Positions 4,635 through 8,025 of a DNA stretch of 8,025 bases are shown piece after piece. The DNA is from Actinomycetes bacterium (lineage in GTDB: Bacteria > Actinomycetota > Actinomycetes > JAJYSQ01): assembly GCA_021793495.1 (NCBI GenBank), contig JAJYSQ010000052.1, positions 1 to 8,025 of the forward strand. Direction: 5' to 3'. Both the position numbers and the translations under genes were made by a program. A model generated the notes under the pieces. That model had not been told where the DNA came from. It worked only from the letters and a program-made list of their open reading frames with translations, and made no database searches. Position 1 is the first letter of the stretch. Each line of letters opens with the position of its first letter.

Positions 4635-5989
4635 CGCAGCTGCTCGGAGTAGATGGTCGCGTCCCAGTGCCGCACGATCATGCTGGCCAGGCCGACGGCG
4701 ATCATGGCCGGTACGAACTCGGCGATGCTGCCGGTCATCTCGGCCACCATGACCGTCACCGCGATCGGGGCTCGGGAGATCGCGCCGAAACACGCCATCA
4801 TGCCCACGACGACGAAGGCCGCCGGGTCGTGGGGCACGGCCGGGGCCCACCCTTCGACCAGCCGCCACAGTGCCGCCCCGGTGAACGCCCCGATCACCAT
4901 CCCCGGTCCGAACACGCCGCCGGAGCCGCCCGAGCCGATCGACAAGGACGTGGCCACGATCCGGGCGAAGGGCAGCAGGACCACCACGAGCAGCGGGATG
5001 GCGGCCAGGTCCGGGGTGACGAGTGCCCTCTGGATCCATCCGTACCCCGTGCCGAGGACCTCGGGTAGTGGCAGTGCGATCAGGCCGACGACCACGCCGG
5101 CTGCGGCGGGACGCAGTGCCCGGGGGATCGGCAGCCGCTTGTTGAATGTCATGAACGCGTAGAAGCTCTTTGCGTACAGCAGGCCGACGCCACCGGCGAC
5201 GATCCCGAGCACGGCGAACCAGAGCAGCTGACCGGGGGAGTCGAACCGGTACGGCTGGGGGAGGTGGAAGAGTGGGGTGAACCCCTCGACGCTTCCGAAG
5301 ACCGAGTACGCCACCACCGAGGCGACCAGACCCGGGAGCAGCGCGGCGGACTCGAAGTCCTCCCGGTAGACGATCTCGGCCGCGAGCAGCGCTCCGCCGA
5401 GCGGCGCCGAGAAGATCGCGCCGATGCCCGAACCGATGCCGACCGACACGGCGACGCGGCCCTCGTCGGTGGACAGGTTCAACCACCGGGCGAGCAGGGA
5501 TCCGAATCCCGCCGAGATCTGACCCGTCGGTCCTTCGCGGCCGCCCGAGCCACCGGAGCCGATCGTCAGCGCGGAGGCGAGGATCTTGACGACGATGGCG
5601 CGGACCCGGATACCCCGGGGGTTGTGGTGGACGGCGGCGATCGCCGCGTCGGTGCCGTGCCCTTCGGCCTCGGGGGCGAAGGTGAAGACCAGCCAGCCGG
5701 ACAGCAGCCCGCCCAGCCCGACGACCAGCGGGATCGCCCACGGACGGACGTACCCGGCCGATCCGGGGTGACCACCTTCCCCAGCCGGAGTGGGGATGTG
5801 GTAGCCAGCGAGTACGCCCAGCAGCAGGTGGGTGGCTTCGGTCAGGGTGGCGTAGAAGACGATGGCCCCCGAGCCGGCGATCAGGCCGATCGCGACCGAC
5901 AGCACGACCCAGCGGTTCAGGTGGGAGGCACGGGAGAGCCGGGCACCGATCCGAGAACCCAGAGCACGAGTCGGTGTGGCCAGGCTCAC
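4592..5989 (-). CDS. ClC-family chloride channel/transporter
   Basis: The 465-residue membrane protein carries the ClC signatures. GHGTD (110-114) is at the site of the usual GSGIP anion loop. GSGGSGGREGP (144-154) has the gating glutamate E152. SAPLGGALLAAE (194-205) and GSGGSGGVFGP (352-362) follow, and Y447 in TIYSEQL lies where the central tyrosine occurs. It should dimerise and move chloride or a similar anion across the cytoplasmic membrane. The residue after E205 is Ile, where H+/Cl- exchangers such as the E. coli protein have a proton glutamate, so strict proton coupling is doubtful. The start is GTG 5989, which overlaps the MarR stop as GTGA with GGAG seven bases upstream. A longer frame back to 6055 lies within the MarR gene and has no homology. 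The C-terminus is cut by the 17-bp array, which has probably separated the CBS domains. Confidence 0.9.
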   Translation of the reverse strand: MSLATPTRALGSRIGARLSRASHLNRWVVLSVAIGLIAGSGAIVFYATLTEATHLLLGVLAGYHIPTPAGEGGHPGSAGYVRPWAIPLVVGLGGLLSGWLVFTFAPEAEGHGTDAAIAAVHHNPRGIRVRAIVVKILASALTIGSGGSGGREGPTGQISAGFGSLLARWLNLSTDEGRVAVSVGIGSGIGAIFSAPLGGALLAAEIVYREDFESAALLPGLVASVVAYSVFGSVEGFTPLFHLPQPYRFDSPGQLLWFAVLGIVAGGVGLLYAKSFYAFMTFNKRLPIPRALRPAAAGVVVGLIALPLPEVLGTGYGWIQRALVTPDLAAIPLLVVVLLPFARIVATSLSIGSGGSGGVFGPGMVIGAFTGAALWRLVEGWAPAVPHDPAAFVVVGMMACFGAISRAPIAVTVMVAEMTGSIAEFVPAMIAVGLASMIVRHWDATIYSEQLRTRDDSAAVTTRHP

Positions 5990-6609
5990 GGCCCGGCTCC
6001 GCTGGGCGGTGCGGCCGCCCCGGCACGCGGCGTCCCGCCAGCCGGGGTGGCCCACCCGGCGGCCCAGTCCGGGTTGGCGGCCTCTCCCACGAGCTCGGCG
6101 AACCGGTGCAGGCTCTCGACCAGCAGGACGGTCTCGCTCTCGGTCCGGGTCAGGGCGGCAGCGATCCGCGCGATCTCGGCCCGGCGTCGGCGGATCACCG
6201 AGTCGACCAGGACGGCCCCTGCCGGGCGCACCGCGAGGTGCACCTGGCGGCGGTCGACCGGATCCGCGACCCGGGTGAGCAGGTCCTTGCGGCGCATCCG
6301 TTCGACCAGGCGGCTCGCCGTCGAGGGCCCGACCCCGAGGTCGGCGGCCAGCTCGGCCAGGGTCAACGGGCCGCGGCTGCCCAGCAGCACCAGCGCGCGG
6401 TACTGGTGCAGGGTCACGTCGCTGGCCACCGCGCTCAACGACCGGGTGGCCAGGGCAACGAACGCTCGGCTGGCCAGCAGCAAGGCGTCGGTCAGGGTCT
6501 CGGCATCGTGGTGCTCGTCACGGTGCTCACCGAGGGGTTCGGACCCGGTCGGTCCCTGGGCCCCGGGATTCGACGAGGAAGATCGTTGCATAAGGCAACA
6601 GTAGACCAT
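5986..6609 (-). CDS. MarR-family transcriptional regulator
   Basis: The 207-residue protein contains a winged helix-turn-helix of the MarR type. A dimerisation helix (about 37-60) is followed by LHQYRALVLL (67-76), the recognition HTH LAELAADLGVGPSTASRLVERM (84-105), the wing DPVDRRQVHLAV (116-127), and C-terminal dimer helices (130-176). Such dimers usually repress their own gene and neighbours until a ligand or oxidant binds; no redox-type cysteine sits in the core (the two Cys, 4-5, are at the very N-terminus). Residues 180-207 form a Pro/Ala/Gly-rich tail not typical of the family. ATG 6609 and ATG 6591 are both possible starts; neither has a ribosome binding site, and a leaderless message from 6609 is plausible. 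The stop overlaps the ClC start (GTGA), which suggests the ClC gene is under its control. Confidence 0.9.
   Translation of the reverse strand: MVYCCLMQRSSSSNPGAQGPTGSEPLGEHRDEHHDAETLTDALLLASRAFVALATRSLSAVASDVTLHQYRALVLLGSRGPLTLAELAADLGVGPSTASRLVERMRRKDLLTRVADPVDRRQVHLAVRPAGAVLVDSVIRRRRAEIARIAAALTRTESETVLLVESLHRFAELVGEAANPDWAAGWATPAGGTPRAGAAAPPSGAGP
6585..6599. promoter_or_regulatory. Candidate MarR operator at the regulator's start
   Basis: GTTGC (6585-6589) and GCAAC (6595-6599) form a perfect inverted repeat around ATAAG, giving a core TTGC-n5-GCAA of the kind bound by many MarR dimers. It covers ATG 6591 and lies 10-24 bases inside the message if transcription starts at 6609. This position suits autorepression. 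The match is by pattern only. Confidence 0.4.
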
Positions 6610-6615
6610 GGCATC

Positions 6616-6644
6616 GATATGTGTACTCTCGCCAGGCGTCTCAC
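6616..6644 (-). promoter_or_regulatory. Candidate leaderless promoter of the MarR-ClC genes
   Basis: On the minus strand GTGAGA (6639-6644) and CATATC (6616-6621) are 17 bp apart, and the -10 box ends six bases before ATG 6609, so the transcript would begin at or near the start codon. This fits the lack of a ribosome binding site. The -35 box lies inside the 17-bp array that ends the upstream oxidoreductase gene, and every array unit carries the same GGTGAGACG stretch. Confidence 0.35.
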
Positions 6645-6687
6645 CTCGCCAGGCGTCTCACCTCTCGGGGCGTCTCACCTCTCGGGG
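6637..6687 (-). repeat. 17-bp tandem array at the oxidoreductase/MarR junction
   Basis: Three 17-bp units lie at 6637-6653, 6654-6670 and 6671-6687, all beginning CGTCTCACCTC on the plus strand. The two right-hand units are identical (ending TCTCGGGG-type) and the left one ends in GCCAGG. A fourth, diverged unit at 6620-6636 shares the CTCGCCAGG end. The minus-strand reading frame of the oxidoreductase passes through three units in three different frames and stops at TGA in the third (6641-6643). Its last residues (APRGETPREVRRLAR) are therefore repeat-derived. Confidence 0.88.
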
Positions 6688-7801
6688 CGGCCAGCGGTGG
6701 GGCGGCCAGCTGGGCCGGCGGGTCCAGCGCCCGACGCTCACCGGTCTGCGCGGACCAGCGGGCGGCGTCGAGCACCCGGGCTACCGCGACCGCGTCGGAC
6801 CCGGGCACCGGAAGCCGCGCGTCGTCCGTCACCGCGTCGCGGACCTGCTCGTAGTAGCCGGGCCAGTTGCCCGTGGCCCCCGACAGGACGCGTCGGCCCT
6901 GGTGATCGACCACCTCCCCGCGCGCCGGGGGTGCCTGGTCGGCCCACTGGCCGGGACCGGGCCGCCACCCGTCGCGCAGCCGTTGTTCCTGGCCGTCGAG
7001 ATCGGCGACCAGCACCCCGCCGTCCCGGCCGAGCACACGCAGCCGTGGACCGGGCAGCGCCACCCGGGTGCCCACCGAGAGGTGTGTGACGGTGCCCGAG
7101 TCGTGCTCCAGGACGACGAAGGCGTCGTCCTCCGCGCCCGGCTCGCTCCGGGTGTGGACCCCGGGTTGGGTCCGGGGCCGGGCCAGCCACGCGGACACGG
7201 CCACCACCGGGCCCGCCAGGAGCAACGCCTGGTCGACCAGGTGGGTACCGAGGTCGAGCAGCACCCCGCCGCCGCCCGTTCCCGAGGTCGTCACCCGCCA
7301 TCCGCGCTCGACCGTGTCGGGTCGCCACCGCTCGAACCGGGACTCCACCCGCCGCAGCGGTCCGAGGCGCGCGTGCAGCTCGGGGTCGGCCAGGGTGCGC
7401 ATCTCGGCGTCCCAGCGGCGGTTGTGGAAGACCCCGAGGGGGATGCCCCGCGCGGCGGAGTGCTGCACCAGGGCGTGCGCCTGCTCGGCGGTGGGGGCCA
7501 GCGGCTTGTCCACGATCGTGCCCAGACCGGCGTCCAGCAGCCGGGTGGCACCGGAGACATGGTCGGGGGTCGGGGTTGCCAGCACCACCAGGTCGATCGA
7601 CGTGGCCTCGGCGATCAGCTCGTCGAGGCTGCTCAGCAGGCGTACCCCCGGAAGGTCGGCGCGGGCCCTGGCTGCTGCCGCGGGCGAGCGGGCGACCACG
7701 GTGGTCAGCCGCAGCCCGGGGACGTACGCGATCAGCGGCGCGTGGAAGAGCGACCCGGCCAGCCCGTACCCGACCAGCGCGACCCGTAGCTCGTCGGGCA
7801 C
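6641..7801 (-). CDS. Gfo/Idh/MocA-family NAD(P)-dependent oxidoreductase
   Basis: The 386-residue protein begins with a Rossmann fold (VALVGYGLAG, residues 7-16, GxGxxG). It continues with ATPTPDH (75-81), the family signature VDKPLAPT (97-104, the EKP motif with Asp in place of Glu), NRRWD (127-131), and the catalytic stretch LLDLGTHLVD (181-190) with D183 and H187. It should oxidise or reduce a sugar, inositol or related polyol in the cytoplasm; the substrate is not evident. The start is GTG 7801, one base after the stop of the aldo/keto reductase gene, so the two are almost certainly translationally coupled and may act on related carbonyl or sugar compounds. The last 15 or so residues come from the 17-bp tandem array and are unlikely to be part of the fold. 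MarR starts 31 bases downstream. Confidence 0.92.
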   Translation of the reverse strand: MPDELRVALVGYGLAGSLFHAPLIAYVPGLRLTTVVARSPAAAARARADLPGVRLLSSLDELIAEATSIDLVVLATPTPDHVSGATRLLDAGLGTIVDKPLAPTAEQAHALVQHSAARGIPLGVFHNRRWDAEMRTLADPELHARLGPLRRVESRFERWRPDTVERGWRVTTSGTGGGGVLLDLGTHLVDQALLLAGPVVAVSAWLARPRTQPGVHTRSEPGAEDDAFVVLEHDSGTVTHLSVGTRVALPGPRLRVLGRDGGVLVADLDGQEQRLRDGWRPGPGQWADQAPPARGEVVDHQGRRVLSGATGNWPGYYEQVRDAVTDDARLPVPGSDAVAVARVLDAARWSAQTGERRALDPPAQLAAPPLAAPRGETPREVRRLAR

Positions 7802-7802
7802 C

Positions 7803-8025
7803 TCAGCGGTCGGCGTCGCCGTAGCGGTACTCGATGGTCAGGTCGTCCAGCTGTTGGCACAGGTCGTCGTCCAGATGCACCTCGGCCGCCGCCAGGGTGG
7901 CGGCCAGCTGCCCGGGGCTGCTCGCCCCCACGATCGGTGCGGTGATGACGGGGTTGGCGAGCACCCAGGCCGTGGCCATGGTCGGCAGCGCCAGTCCGGC
8001 CTGGTCGGCGATCCCGCGCAGGGCC
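7803..8025 (-). CDS. Aldo/keto reductase, C-terminal part
   Basis: The last 73 codons of a minus-strand gene that continues beyond the right edge. The visible protein contains the aldo/keto reductase C-terminal core: ALRGIADQAGLALPTMATAW-type helix, VLANPVITAPIVGASSPGQL (the NADP-binding GASSPGQL loop near residues 34-41 of the fragment) and the final helix LDDDLCQQLDDL. These enzymes reduce aldehydes or ketones with NADPH using a Tyr/Lys/His/Asp set that lies in the missing part. The stop codon is one base from the GTG start of the Gfo/Idh/MocA gene, so this is the upstream member of the same operon. The substrate cannot be told from this fragment. Confidence 0.92.
   Translation of the reverse strand, partial: ALRGIADQAGLALPTMATAWVLANPVITAPIVGASSPGQLAATLAAAEVHLDDDLCQQLDDLTIEYRYGDADR

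Noticed and set aside
5990..6055. A 22-residue longer N-terminus for ClC starting at 6055
   Set aside because: This part lies inside the MarR coding region and is not hydrophobic or conserved. The GTG at 5989 has GGAG seven bases upstream and a GTGA overlap.
4584..6687. CRISPR-like arrays
   Set aside because: Both repeats are direct tandems with no spacers and only three or four 17-bp units, and there are no cas genes.
5264..7789. Long plus-strand open frames opposite ClC, MarR and the oxidoreductase
   Set aside because: Composition is biased (Gly, Gln, Arg, Asp) and no motif is recognisable, while the minus strand carries complete family signatures throughout.

Overview
The window is chromosomal DNA with very high GC content. 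Gene families, GTG starts, four-base gene overlaps and tRNAs without an encoded CCA all suggest a high-GC actinomycete (Actinomycetota). I cannot name the genus. Every protein gene except one lies on the minus strand.

Layout from left to right. Bases 1-229 hold no protein gene. They contain the decayed 5' half of a tRNA-Phe gene (171-222), which is the third member of a minus-strand tRNA-Glu / tRNA-Asp / (tRNA-Phe) cluster. tRNA-Asp(GTC) is at 230-304 and tRNA-Glu(TTC) at 348-420, with a candidate promoter at 461-490. The only plus-strand gene (542-886) encodes a small HExxH metallopeptidase and converges on a minus-strand MFS transporter gene (983-2413) across a hairpin at 921-953. Upstream of the transporter gene, probably in the same transcript, is a soluble TPR-GGDEF diguanylate cyclase gene (2459-4120).

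The right half is one dense minus-strand block, listed here in transcription order: an aldo/keto reductase (only the C-terminus is in the window), a Gfo/Idh/MocA oxidoreductase, a MarR-family regulator, a ClC-family chloride transporter (GTGA overlap with the regulator gene), and a separate short CBS-domain reading frame. The first two genes are one base apart. The regulator may have its own leaderless promoter and an autoregulatory operator at its start.

The most interesting observation is a 17-bp sequence present three times in tandem (4584-4634) at the ClC stop codon. The two extra copies add 34 bases, which is not a multiple of three. If they are ignored, the ClC frame runs without a stop into the CBS frame and restores a ClC-CBS protein of about 595 residues, an architecture well known in this family. 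The CBS module has therefore probably been cut off by repeat expansion, and copy-number change could in principle switch it on and off. A second 17-bp tandem array (6637-6687) sits at the oxidoreductase/MarR junction, supplies the oxidoreductase stop codon and overlaps the candidate MarR promoter. Other points of note are the tRNA-Phe relic with a four-base duplication in its anticodon loop, and a ClC without the internal proton glutamate.
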